The position numbers and the translations under genes are program-made. Below the pieces are notes generated by a model that made no database searches, was not told the DNA's origin, and saw only the letters and a program-made list of their open reading frames with translations. Shown piece by piece: positions 53,706 to 62,317 of a stretch of 64,000 bases of DNA. Each line of letters starts with the position of its first letter. Position 1 is the first letter of the stretch. Source of the stretch: Maribacter antarcticus DSM 21422 (lineage in GTDB: Bacteria; Bacteroidota; Bacteroidia; Flavobacteriales; Flavobacteriaceae); the NCBI RefSeq assembly GCF_000621125.1, contig NZ_JHZC01000005.1:310001-374000 (forward strand). The letters run 5' to 3'.

Positions 53706-54725
53706 ATGGAAATATTAGAAACGCTTTACAATGAAATTATTGGTTTTTTGGGTATCGCTAAGGCCTGGGAGATTTTCCAAACAGGAGATTTTAGCACATT
53801 TAGAACCTACGATGGTATTGTAGCGCTAATCTATCCTCTCATCCCCTTTCTGGTTTTACTCGAACTTACGTTGGGCCTTCTTTACAAAAAACCCCAAACC
53901 AAGGTCTACAAGGTTAATTTTCTTATTTATATTTTTAATCGTTTCGTTGGTCGTTTCATTTCAATAGCTATGGTTACGTGGATTATTGGTTTGTTACAGC
54001 CAATTGCACCATTTCAAACCAGTTTGAATTGGTATTGGTTTATCTATGGTTATATTGTTTGGGAGTTTGGCCATTTTTTATACCATTACTGGGGTCATAA
54101 AGTACGCTTGTTTTGGTGTTTGCATTCGACGCACCATGCTCCCGAGGATATGAACCTTTCCGTTACTTATGCCCATTTCTTTTTGGAGAGTCCTTATGCG
54201 GATACCATCAGAACCACTGTTTGCATTTTACTAGGGGTTCAACCAGAACTATTATTTTTAATCATGTTTGTTGATGGCACTTGGGGTGCATTTATCCATG
54301 TAGGTGAAAACGTAATAAAAGATGCGCGATTTGGCTTTATAGGTAAGTTTATATTAACACCATCACATCATAGAGTTCATCACGCTAAGAATCCCCTTTA
54401 TATGGATACGAACTTTTGTAATCTCCTTAATATTTGGGATCGGGTATTTAGTACGTATCAAGAAGAGCAAAAAGAAATCAAGATTGAATATGGTATTACC
54501 CGAGAGATGGATTCTGGTAATTTTTTAGATGTTTATTTTGGTGAGATTGTTGCCTTGGCTAAAGACGTGGCAAAAGCACCAGGATTTATAAATAAGATAA
54601 AGTATATTTTTATGCCACCGGGTTGGCATCATCTTGGAACGCACGAGACGGCTAAAATCGTAAGGTCAAATTATTTCATGGATGAGAAATCCAAAGGCAA
54701 AGGCCTCAAGACCAATGTGGCGTAA
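53706..54725 (+). CDS. Sterol desaturase / fatty acid hydroxylase superfamily protein
   Basis: 339 residues, four or more membrane helices. Histidine boxes for the di-iron site: HFLYHYWGHK, HSTHHAPEDMN and HRVHHAKNP, with a further His in the family's spacing. It hydroxylates or desaturates lipids, or cleaves ether lipids, at the membrane. Start ATG 53706, with a TACATTTA box about 45 bases upstream. Ends before a shared bidirectional terminator. Confidence 0.92.
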   Translation: MEILETLYNEIIGFLGIAKAWEIFQTGDFSTFRTYDGIVALIYPLIPFLVLLELTLGLLYKKPQTKVYKVNFLIYIFNRFVGRFISIAMVTWIIGLLQPIAPFQTSLNWYWFIYGYIVWEFGHFLYHYWGHKVRLFWCLHSTHHAPEDMNLSVTYAHFFLESPYADTIRTTVCILLGVQPELLFLIMFVDGTWGAFIHVGENVIKDARFGFIGKFILTPSHHRVHHAKNPLYMDTNFCNLLNIWDRVFSTYQEEQKEIKIEYGITREMDSGNFLDVYFGEIVALAKDVAKAPGFINKIKYIFMPPGWHHLGTHETAKIVRSNYFMDEKSKGKGLKTNVA

Positions 54726-54866
54726 ACTCCGTAATCTTGCTTCACATAATCCTGGCAAACCAGTAGGTATTTAAATGCTACCCTATCGTGTTAAATTATG
54801 GGTTGCTTCCTGATTTTTTAGAAGCTTTTCATTAGCATAAATCTTACTAAAAAGATATAAAAACAT

Positions 54867-54897
54867 AAACCCCATCGCTTTGAAAGCGATGGGGTTT
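54867..54897. terminator. Bidirectional terminator
   Basis: AAACCCCATCGCTTT pairs with AAGCGATGGGGTTT around a minimal loop. It ends both the plus-strand desaturase-like gene and the minus-strand glmM. Confidence 0.9.
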
Positions 54898-54917
54898 CTA
54901 TTTAGTTGTAGGATTGC

Positions 54918-56306
54918 TTAGCCTTCTGCTATCTCCTTTAGTTCCGAAATCATACGGTCAGCTAAAGCGTCTGCTTCCCTCTGACTCTTTGCTTCGGTAT
55001 AAATACGTATAATCGGTTCTGTGTTGGATTTACGAAGATGTACCCAGTTCTCTGGAAAGTCAATCTTTACACCATCAACGGTGCTAATATCCTCGTTTTT
55101 ATACTGCTTTTCTATCGTTTTTAAAATGGCATCTACATCTAGTTCCGGTGTCAGTTGAATTTTCTTTTTACTCATAAAATAACTGGGGTAACTAGCTCTG
55201 AGTTCGGCGACCGTACCTCCTTTTTCTGCCATCAGCATTAAAAACAAGGCGGTTCCTACTAAGGAATCCCTTCCGTAATGACTATCTGGATAAATGATAC
55301 CACCATTTCCTTCTCCGCCAATGATTGCATTGTTTGCCTTCATTTTGGTTACTACGTTTACTTCGCCTACGGCTGAAGCTTCATATGTACCGCCATGTTT
55401 TTCGGTAATATCGCGTAACGCTCTTGACGAGGATAGATTAGATACCGTATTTCCTTTAGTTTTACCCAAGACATAATCGGCACAAGCAACCAAGGTATAT
55501 TCTTCCCCAAACATTTCACCGTCATTGCTGATAAAAGCCAAGCGGTCTACATCTGGGTCTACAACAACTCCAAAGTCGGCTTCTTCTTTTAGCACCAAAT
55601 CACAGATATCTCCCAGGTGTTCCTTTAAAGGTTCTGGATTGTGTGGAAAGTGTCCGGTTGGATCACAATATAATTCAACAACTTCAACCCCAAGTTCCCT
55701 TAATAATTTTGGTATGGCTATCCCTCCTGTAGAGTTAACACCGTCCACCACAACCTTAAATTTTGCTGCTCGTATAACATCGGCATCGACCAAGGAAAGG
55801 TTAAGCACTTCATCAATATGAATATCAATATAACTATCGTTTTTTATAATTTCACCCAAATCATCCACTTCAGAAAAATCAAAATCTTCCTGCTCGGCAA
55901 TTTCTAAAATCTTGGCACCTTGAGCTGCGTCTAAAAATTCCCCTTTCTCGTTTAATAATTTAAGTGCGTTCCACTGTTTTGGATTATGACTAGCCGTTAA
56001 TATGATACCACCATCCGCTTTTTCTAAAGGAACCGCAATTTCTACGGTGGGCGTGGTAGACAAATCTAAATCTATGACATCAATACCCAAACCTACTAAA
56101 GTAAATACCACCAAATTCTGTATCATTTCTCCAGAAATACGTGCATCCCGTCCAATGATAACTTTTAATTTGTCTTTCTTAGAATACGCTTTAAGCCAAA
56201 TACCGTATGCAGCAGCAAATTTTACCGCATCAATTGGTGTCAAGTTATCACCAGGCTTCCCCCCTATAGTGCCTCGTATTCCAGAAATTGATTTAATCAG
56301 TGTCAT
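54918..56306 (-). CDS. glmM: Phosphoglucosamine mutase
   Basis: 462 residues from ATG 56306, giving the canonical N-terminus MTLIKSISGIRGT; the frame runs 32 codons further without family similarity. Phosphoserine loop TASHNPKQWN (Ser106), metal-binding DPDVDR (250-255), sugar-binding GEGNGG, and the phosphate-binding LRKSNTEPIIR at the end. It interconverts glucosamine-6-P and glucosamine-1-P for cell-wall and lipid A precursors. Divergent from the AcpH-like gene, sharing a 95-base promoter region. Confidence 0.93.
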   Translation of the reverse strand: MTLIKSISGIRGTIGGKPGDNLTPIDAVKFAAAYGIWLKAYSKKDKLKVIIGRDARISGEMIQNLVVFTLVGLGIDVIDLDLSTTPTVEIAVPLEKADGGIILTASHNPKQWNALKLLNEKGEFLDAAQGAKILEIAEQEDFDFSEVDDLGEIIKNDSYIDIHIDEVLNLSLVDADVIRAAKFKVVVDGVNSTGGIAIPKLLRELGVEVVELYCDPTGHFPHNPEPLKEHLGDICDLVLKEEADFGVVVDPDVDRLAFISNDGEMFGEEYTLVACADYVLGKTKGNTVSNLSSSRALRDITEKHGGTYEASAVGEVNVVTKMKANNAIIGGEGNGGIIYPDSHYGRDSLVGTALFLMLMAEKGGTVAELRASYPSYFMSKKKIQLTPELDVDAILKTIEKQYKNEDISTVDGVKIDFPENWVHLRKSNTEPIIRIYTEAKSQREADALADRMISELKEIAEG

Positions 56307-56401
56307 AAATTCAGTATAAGTTTTTGCAAATATACACCGTCTATCGGCAATTGGGAGTGTAGCAATTCGTAATTTCGTTAGGAACAAATTTTTATCGGTC
56401 A

Positions 56402-56986
56402 ATGAACTTTCTTGCTCATATTTACCTCTCTTTTGGCGATGCCGATATAACCCTAGGGAACTTCATCGCAGACAGTATTCGCGGAAATAAGTACAAACAC
56501 CTACCGCCAAGAGTCATAAAAGGGATAGAATTACACCGGCAAATAGATACCTATACCGATGCCCATAAGATACCTAAGAAAAGTAGTAAAAGGCTCCACG
56601 CCAACTACAGTCATTACAGCAGGGTAATTGTAGATATTTATTACGATCATTTTTTAGCTAAGAACTGGGAGCGGTATTCTGATATTCCTTTAGCGGTGTT
56701 TGTGGATGATTTTTATGACCTTTTGGAAGATAATTATGCCATTTTACCCGATGGTGTTAAGCGCATGATGCCCCATATGATTGCGGATAACTGGATATTC
56801 AACTATTCAAAAATGGAAGGGATTGCCAATGTACTTAACGGTATGAACCGCAGGACAAAAAACAAATCAAAAATGAACTTGGCTATAGTGGACCTAGAGC
56901 AACATTATGATGATTTTGAAAAAGAGTTTACCTTGTTTTTTGAAGAATTGATTATCTTTTCCGAACAAAAATTTAAGTCGCTTTAA
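56402..56986 (+). CDS. Acyl carrier protein phosphodiesterase-like protein (AcpH family)
   Basis: 194 residues. MNFLAHIYLSFGDADITLGNFIAD is the family start, GIELHRQIDTYTD and SRVIVDIYYDHFLAKNW carry the HD-type metal residues. It removes phosphopantetheine from ACP. The polyketide cluster in this window makes ACP turnover relevant, but the gene is 32 kb away. The gamma-glutamyltransferase gene follows after 31 bases, possibly cotranscribed. Confidence 0.93.
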   Translation: MNFLAHIYLSFGDADITLGNFIADSIRGNKYKHLPPRVIKGIELHRQIDTYTDAHKIPKKSSKRLHANYSHYSRVIVDIYYDHFLAKNWERYSDIPLAVFVDDFYDLLEDNYAILPDGVKRMMPHMIADNWIFNYSKMEGIANVLNGMNRRTKNKSKMNLAIVDLEQHYDDFEKEFTLFFEELIIFSEQKFKSL

Positions 56987-57017
56987 CCTAAATGAACAAA
57001 CAAACTACCCTTACATT

Positions 57018-58706
57018 ATGATCAAAAGAATTATAATTGCCTTAGTTTTTCCTTTTTTATTTATCCATTGTAGGCAAGCGCCAACACCACCTACAGGTCT
57101 GGTCACTGAAAAAGCCATGGTGGTATCCGCACGTGAGGAAGCGTCTAAAATAGGCGTAGAAATTATGAAAAAAGGTGGCAATGCTTTTGATGCCATGGTA
57201 GCTACTGAGATGGCCTTAGTGGTTACGTATCCCTTTGCAGGAAATTTGGGGGGTGGCGGATTTATGGTATACCGCAAGGCCGATGGGGATGTAGGTGGGC
57301 TAGATTACAGGGAAAAAGCGCCATTAGCTGCTCACAGGGATATGTATTTGGATTCCATTGGTAACGTCATTCCTGGTAAAAGTACAGTTGGTGCAACAGC
57401 CATAGGTGTTCCGGGTACTGTTGCTGGGATTATAGCCGTACATAAAAAATTCGGTTCACTGCCCTTGGAAGAAATTATGGCCCCGGTGATTGCCCTAGCC
57501 GAAAAAGGGGTAGTCGTAACCGCCAACCAAGAAAAAAGACTAGCTAGCCAGCGTGATAAATTTATTGAGGTAAATAGTGACAGTACCAAATTTGCAACTG
57601 TATTTAAAGAAGGTGATGTAATCAGTTATCCTAACTTGGCCAACACCATGAGAAGAATTGCTGAAAACGGTAGGGACGGTTTTTATAAAGGAGAAACTGC
57701 TCAAAAACTAGCTGTATTTATTCAAGAAAATGGAGGTTATGTTACCGAGGAAGACCTAGAAAAGTACGAAGCTATTTGGCGGCAGCCCGTAATATTCGAT
57801 TATAAGGATATCCGTATTATCTCTATGAGTCCTCCCAGCAGCGGGGGCGTTACTATGAACCAAATCTTTAAAATGATGGAACCCTATGAAATTTCGAAAT
57901 TTGGACATAATTCAGAAAAAACAGTTCAACTTTTTACCGAGGCATCAAGACGGGCTTATGCGGATCGTAATTTCTACTTAGGCGATCCGGATTTTGTTGA
58001 TATTCCCTTAGATGTCATCTTGAGTAAAGGATATTTAAACGATCGTATGGCCGACTTCTCTTTTGATAAAGCTACCAAATCGGAAGCCGTTTCCCATGGG
58101 TCAGTCGAAATTATAGAGAGTATGGAAACCACCCACTACTCCATTGTTGATGCAGAAGGCAATGCGGTTTCCGTAACGACCACTCTAAACGGGGCCTATG
58201 GTTCTAAGTTGTATTCCGATGAGTTGGGTTTTTTCCTAAATAACGAAATGGATGATTTTAGTTCCAAAATAGGAGTACCAAACATGTTCGGTCTTATCGG
58301 CGCCGAAGCCAACAGTATTGCTCCGGAAAAACGGATGCTGAGCAGTATGACACCGACCATAGTAGAACGAGACGGAAAACTTTGGCTTGTAGTTGGTACA
58401 CCAGGTGGGTCAACGATAATTACCGCAGTGGCACAGACCATTTTAAATACATACGAGTTTAATATGAGTATGCAAGAAGCGGTAAATGCGCCCCGTTTTC
58501 ACCACCAATGGTTGCCCGATATGGTCATTTTTGAGCCAGAAGGCTTTTCGGATGAACTAAAAGAACAAATGAAGGCAAAAGGATATATTATAAACGAGGA
58601 TCGCACACCTATTATTGGTAAAGTGGATGCGATTAGAGTGCTTGCTGATGGAACCTTGGAAGGTGGCGCAGATAAGCGTGGGGATGATGCAGCAGTAGGG
58701 TACTAA
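57018..58706 (+). CDS. ggt: Gamma-glutamyltransferase, lipoprotein
   Basis: 562 residues. Lipoprotein signal ending FIHC (Cys18), so exported. Autocleavage and catalytic Thr in TTHYSIVD (about residue 371); N-terminal AREEASKIGVEIMKKGGNAFDA and SPPSSGG loops bind the glutamyl group; MLSSMTPTIV and GTPGGSTI close the small subunit. It hydrolyses or transfers gamma-glutamyl groups, e.g. of glutathione-like thiols, in the periplasm. Confidence 0.95.
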   Translation: MIKRIIIALVFPFLFIHCRQAPTPPTGLVTEKAMVVSAREEASKIGVEIMKKGGNAFDAMVATEMALVVTYPFAGNLGGGGFMVYRKADGDVGGLDYREKAPLAAHRDMYLDSIGNVIPGKSTVGATAIGVPGTVAGIIAVHKKFGSLPLEEIMAPVIALAEKGVVVTANQEKRLASQRDKFIEVNSDSTKFATVFKEGDVISYPNLANTMRRIAENGRDGFYKGETAQKLAVFIQENGGYVTEEDLEKYEAIWRQPVIFDYKDIRIISMSPPSSGGVTMNQIFKMMEPYEISKFGHNSEKTVQLFTEASRRAYADRNFYLGDPDFVDIPLDVILSKGYLNDRMADFSFDKATKSEAVSHGSVEIIESMETTHYSIVDAEGNAVSVTTTLNGAYGSKLYSDELGFFLNNEMDDFSSKIGVPNMFGLIGAEANSIAPEKRMLSSMTPTIVERDGKLWLVVGTPGGSTIITAVAQTILNTYEFNMSMQEAVNAPRFHHQWLPDMVIFEPEGFSDELKEQMKAKGYIINEDRTPIIGKVDAIRVLADGTLEGGADKRGDDAAVGY

Positions 58707-58800
58707 ATTCAAGTGTCAAGTATCAAATTCGGTTGACAAATCGACGTCTATCTAAGATATACCCAACTGATATATTTAAATTTCAAAAAATAAAATAAAT

Positions 58801-59514
58801 ATGGTACGAAAATTACTAAAAATACTGGGGATACTCTTTGTTGTTGTGCTTGTTGCGTTTATTACTATTTATGCAGTTTACAACGAAAAGCTTCCAGAAG
58901 GTAGGCCAGGTGCCGATGCTGACGCCTTGGCGCAGAAGATGCTTTCCACCCTTAATTACGATAAATTCAAGCAAACTCGATTTTTGGAATGGTCCTTTCA
59001 AGGTGGCGCACACCAATATAAATGGGATAAGGAGAAGCGAAACGTAGCTGTTTCGTGGGACGATTTTCTTGTCAATTTAGATTTGATTGCTCCAGAGTCT
59101 AGCTTGGTGTTTAAAAATGGAGAACGGCTCATGGACATAGAAAGTGAAGCCTTTATAGAAAAAGCAGTAGGCTATTTCAATAACGATTCGTTTTGGCTGG
59201 TTGCGCCGTATAAGGTCTTCGATTCTGGAGTAACCCGAAGTATCGTTCCTCTACCTGATGGCACGGACGGACTTTTAGTCACCTATACTACAGGTGGCAG
59301 TACACCTGGCGATTCTTATCTTTGGATGTTGCAGCCCAACGGTTTCCCAAAAAGTTTTAAAATGTGGGTAAACATCATACCTATTGGTGGTATAGAGGCC
59401 ACTTGGGACGATTGGGACGAGATGGAAAGTGGGGTGTTTTTGCCTAAATCACATGAAATGGGACCTGTGAAGTTGCTGATGGGAGATATCCAAGGATATA
59501 ATAGGAAGAGATGA
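58801..59514 (+). CDS. Membrane-anchored protein of unknown function
   Basis: 237 residues. One N-terminal helix (about 5-28: LLKILGILFVVVLVAFIT) then an exported domain rich in aromatic residues (FLEWSFQGGAHQYKWDKE, FWLVAPYKVFDSG, SYLWMLQPNGFPKSFKMWV). Family seen in flavobacteria but unnamed as far as I recall. It could be a lipid- or periplasm-facing binding protein. Begins 94 bases after the gamma-glutamyltransferase gene. Confidence 0.75.
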   Translation: MVRKLLKILGILFVVVLVAFITIYAVYNEKLPEGRPGADADALAQKMLSTLNYDKFKQTRFLEWSFQGGAHQYKWDKEKRNVAVSWDDFLVNLDLIAPESSLVFKNGERLMDIESEAFIEKAVGYFNNDSFWLVAPYKVFDSGVTRSIVPLPDGTDGLLVTYTTGGSTPGDSYLWMLQPNGFPKSFKMWVNIIPIGGIEATWDDWDEMESGVFLPKSHEMGPVKLLMGDIQGYNRKR

Positions 59515-59618
59515 CAAACTCCATTAACCCATGTCTTCTCTAATGAAATAAAAATAGTAAGCGAAACACTATTTTAAATTGAGTAGAACCCTATAAGACA
59601 GACTTAATCCTCATAATT

Positions 59619-60689
59619 TTAAAACTCCGATAAGCCAAACTCGTTTAGCACTATTTCCCATTCTTTAGTTTCTTTAATATCCAAAATACGTTGCGATATC
59701 AACTGTTCCAAAGCGGTATGTGTTTTTGGTAACGCAAAGGCATAAAATTGAACATCGAATTTTAACGGAAGTAATTCTAAACTATTAAGACTAGAATCTT
59801 TTTGAATTTGGTATTTTAAAATGGGTGCATCATAAAGAAACGCTTCTATTTCCCGTTTTTTTAACCCTTGAAGCCCGTCGGTGGCACTATCATATGTTTT
59901 TATGTTTTTAAAAAAGTGTTCCGATAGGAACGTTTGTGTTCCGGAATTTGACACGGTTCCTACACGTCGCTCCTTAAACTCATTAAAACCCTCTGGATTG
60001 TTGGTAAGTTGATTTACCGTTAAACTTGATGCAATACTTGCCGTTAGGCCTGATATAAAAAGTAAGCCCCCGAACATCAACATAAGTGCTGAAATTTTAC
60101 CAAGTTTTGTTTTAGGTGCTTTATCCCCATACCCCACGGTAGTTAGGGTTACAGCAGACCACCAAACCCCGTCCCATATACCTTTAGGACCATAACGAAA
60201 AGTCTCAGGGTTAGCCCTACGCTCTAACAGCCAACCTAATAGCCCAAAAATAAAAATGATAAAGACCAATACAAATAGCCCCCTCAAAAAGTTTAAATTA
60301 AAAAATCCTTTTAAAAAGTATATGAACTTCTTTAGAGAAGAAACCTCTGCAACCACAGCTGTAGCATTAGATGCAAAAAAAGAATGTGTGAACTCCATTT
60401 CCCTGCTGCGGTCACTGGTAATCGATAATGGATTAATGCTCAAATCTATTCCTCCCGTACGTAAGGAATCTAACATGTTAGAAAAATCCATTGGTACTAG
60501 TTTATATGCTAGTTCTAAATCTTCTGCTATTTGCCGCCACAACCACACGTTTAATCCCTGTAATTTTGGTCCGTCCTCTACTATAAATGGAGCTGCTGGT
60601 GTATAGGCAACCAGTAAAGTATCTCTGCTGACTTGACTTTGGGCTACAAAACTTACCAAACATATAATTAGAGAGAAAGCCTTCCGCAT
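59619..60689 (-). CDS. Prokaryotic ionotropic glutamate receptor-like channel (GluR0 type)
   Basis: 356 residues. Signal peptide (cleavage near AQSQ18), first half of a solute-binding domain, TM1 (about 137-156), pore loop ending TTVGYGD (184-189, the K+ selectivity filter), TM2 (about 200-222), then the second half of the binding domain (227-356: RRVGTVSNSGTQ, LKKREIEAFLYDAP). This order, ligand-binding halves split by a two-helix pore, is that of bacterial GluR0. It should open a K+ channel when an amino acid binds outside. No partner gene nearby. Confidence 0.9.
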   Translation of the reverse strand: MRKAFSLIICLVSFVAQSQVSRDTLLVAYTPAAPFIVEDGPKLQGLNVWLWRQIAEDLELAYKLVPMDFSNMLDSLRTGGIDLSINPLSITSDRSREMEFTHSFFASNATAVVAEVSSLKKFIYFLKGFFNLNFLRGLFVLVFIIFIFGLLGWLLERRANPETFRYGPKGIWDGVWWSAVTLTTVGYGDKAPKTKLGKISALMLMFGGLLFISGLTASIASSLTVNQLTNNPEGFNEFKERRVGTVSNSGTQTFLSEHFFKNIKTYDSATDGLQGLKKREIEAFLYDAPILKYQIQKDSSLNSLELLPLKFDVQFYAFALPKTHTALEQLISQRILDIKETKEWEIVLNEFGLSEF

Positions 60690-60767
60690 GTAGTATGAAT
60701 TTATTTAGTAAAATTAAATATACGGTATTACCAATAAGAAAGGTAAGTATGGAAGCCAGAAAAAAGA

Positions 60768-60775
60768 TACTTTTG
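60768..60775 (+). promoter_or_regulatory. Candidate -7 box for the GNAT gene
   Basis: TACTTTTG fits TAnnTTTG and lies 17 bases before the ATG. No clear -33 element is seen. Confidence 0.4.
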
Positions 60776-60792
60776 AGCCATAAAGTAAAGCA

Positions 60793-61221
60793 ATGGAAAT
60801 AAAAATACTAGGGCAGGAAGATATAACAGAAGGGCTACAGGCACAACTATCGGAACTTTATCTCCAATTGAATTCCCAATTAAAACAAGTAGAGCTTAGT
60901 TCAATTTTAGAGGTACCCGAACAAATAGATATTGTAGCTTGTTTTGAAAAAAATGTATTAATCGGTATCGCTATGATGGCGAATTACAAAGTAGTATCAG
61001 GTCACAAAGGAATGATTGAAGATGTAGTGGTTTCTAAACAGCACCGAAGTAAAGGTATTGGAAGAAAACTAATGGCATTACTTTTACAACAGGCAAAAGT
61101 CAGGAAACTTAACGACGTACTGTTATTCAGTGGCCATCACAGAACAGCGGCCATAGCATTGTATAAGAGTCTAGGTTTTAACATAAAAACCAGTGGTTTA
61201 TACGTTAAGAAATTAAACTAG
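60793..61221 (+). CDS. GNAT-family N-acetyltransferase
   Basis: 142 residues. Acetyl-CoA binding motif A QHRSKGIGRKLMALLL with the preceding strand MIEDVVVSKQ, and motif B VLLFSGHHRTAAIALYKSLGF. Substrate unknown (protein, amine or antibiotic). Convergent with the XRE-S24 gene, ending 5 bases from it. Confidence 0.93.
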   Translation: MEIKILGQEDITEGLQAQLSELYLQLNSQLKQVELSSILEVPEQIDIVACFEKNVLIGIAMMANYKVVSGHKGMIEDVVVSKQHRSKGIGRKLMALLLQQAKVRKLNDVLLFSGHHRTAAIALYKSLGFNIKTSGLYVKKLN

Positions 61222-61226
61222 AACTA

Positions 61227-61991
61227 CTATACCTTTTTTACATGTTGTAACTGGTTTTTTAGCTCATCCATAGATTCCTGAAGCTGTCTTAACAACCCTG
61301 TATCTGTTGTAGCATCTACATTAAAGGTTATCTTACTACTCACCTCCCATATTTCCTGAATCTGAAAGGGTTTGATGTCATAAGGAGGATAGGTTTCGTT
61401 CAAGGAAACCAAGGTAATATTATTGGAATTGGGGCGTTTCTCAATTTTCTTTACCATAATAGAATCTTGCAGGACCACAACATACATCTTATTGGCACTC
61501 ACATGGTCTATGTGTTCAATTGCTCTTGCCAAAACCCATTCTCCTGGATGCAAATTAGGCAACATACTGTCACCCTCTACCTGAAACCCTCTGTAGGTTG
61601 CGTTCCTAAATTCGGGTATAGGCAAATCAAAAGCAGGTAATTGTTGGTACCAACTGGTATCGGCTATATTTTGTGGATATCCTGCCGCTGCTTTTGCGTT
61701 TACAAGAACCATATTATCATTCTGCGCTGTATCTACGGTTACCACTTTTGGAATAACAGTAGTGTTAGAAGTTTCCAAATATTGCTGGTCGCTTTCCCCA
61801 AATAGCCAAAGTGGATTAATTTTAAACTGCTTTAAAAGTTCCGATACTACCTTACCCGAAAGTTTAGTTCGCCCCCTTTCTATATCTGCCGTGGTATTGG
61901 AGACACCCAAAAGTTTAGCAAATTCGGCCTGGGTATGACCTAAATCCCTTCTGATATCGGTAAATCTTTTTAAAGTCAACTCGTTTTCCAT
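61227..61991 (-). CDS. XRE-family repressor with LexA-like S24 autocleavage domain
   Basis: 254 residues from ATG 61991. HTH_XRE at about 5-62 (HTQAEFAKLLGVSNTTADIERG). Autocleavage site Ala103-Gly104 (AAAGYP), catalytic Ser142 (EGDSMLP) and Lys181 (MVKKIEK) of peptidase S24. Such repressors cut themselves when RecA-ssDNA forms, so damage induces their targets. It faces a DUF4130 gene across a region with three operator repeats and two promoter boxes, so it probably represses itself and that gene. The start lies 4 bases after a TATCTTTG box: leaderless or nearly so. Confidence 0.92.
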   Translation of the reverse strand: MENELTLKRFTDIRRDLGHTQAEFAKLLGVSNTTADIERGRTKLSGKVVSELLKQFKINPLWLFGESDQQYLETSNTTVIPKVVTVDTAQNDNMVLVNAKAAAGYPQNIADTSWYQQLPAFDLPIPEFRNATYRGFQVEGDSMLPNLHPGEWVLARAIEHIDHVSANKMYVVVLQDSIMVKKIEKRPNSNNITLVSLNETYPPYDIKPFQIQEIWEVSSKITFNVDATTDTGLLRQLQESMDELKNQLQHVKKV

Positions 61992-61994
61992 ACT

Positions 61995-62002
61995 CAAAGA
62001 TA
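61995..62002 (-). promoter_or_regulatory. -7 promoter box of the XRE-S24 gene
   Basis: Minus-strand TATCTTTG fits TAnnTTTG; a TTTTG about 18 nt upstream fits the -33 element. Transcription would start at about the ATG itself (61991). Confidence 0.6.
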
Positions 62003-62009
62003 CACATTA

Positions 62010-62080
62010 TGGATTATTTCCAAAATATTAATTGGAATATTTCCATATTTAGGATTATTTCCATAAATTTGGATTATATA
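62010..62080. promoter_or_regulatory. Operator array for the XRE-S24 repressor
   Basis: Three near-palindromic 11-mers of consensus GGAWTATTTCC start at 62011, 62034 and 62052; a fourth, degenerate half-site GGATTATATAC starts at 62071. Spacings of 23, 18 and 19 bases are close to two helical turns. They overlap or flank both promoter boxes. Confidence 0.7.
62064..62071 (+). promoter_or_regulatory. -7 promoter box of the DUF4130 operon
   Basis: TAAATTTG fits TAnnTTTG, wedged between the third operator and the fourth half-site, so repressor bound there would block it. The expected start of transcription is near 62076. Confidence 0.55.
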
Positions 62081-62152
62081 CAAAGATGTTTTTTAGTTTA
62101 AAAACCAAGTACTTATTACGAATTGATATAAAATCTAATTAAAAGCAAACCT

Positions 62153-62305
62153 ATGGACCCAATTAACAAACCGGAACATTACGATTTCTTAGAAAAAGGT
62201 AGAAATGTAGTTTTAAGCACGGGGTATGATTATGTGGTGTGGAAAAGTAGGATTAAAAAGAATGCTATAAGCCTAAAGAGAAGAGTCCTATTATTTTATT
62301 TCTAA
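62153..62305 (+). CDS. Small protein (50 residues) in the repressor-controlled operon
   Basis: ATG 62153 to TAA 62303-62305. Reads KPEHYDFLEKGRNVVLSTGY, then a basic tail (KSRIKKN, LKRRV). No family recognised. It follows the plus-strand promoter box and ends 12 bases before the DUF4130 gene. Either a real small damage-induced protein or the remains of a longer gene. Confidence 0.45.
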   Translation: MDPINKPEHYDFLEKGRNVVLSTGYDYVVWKSRIKKNAISLKRRVLLFYF

Positions 62306-62317
62306 ATATATAAAACT

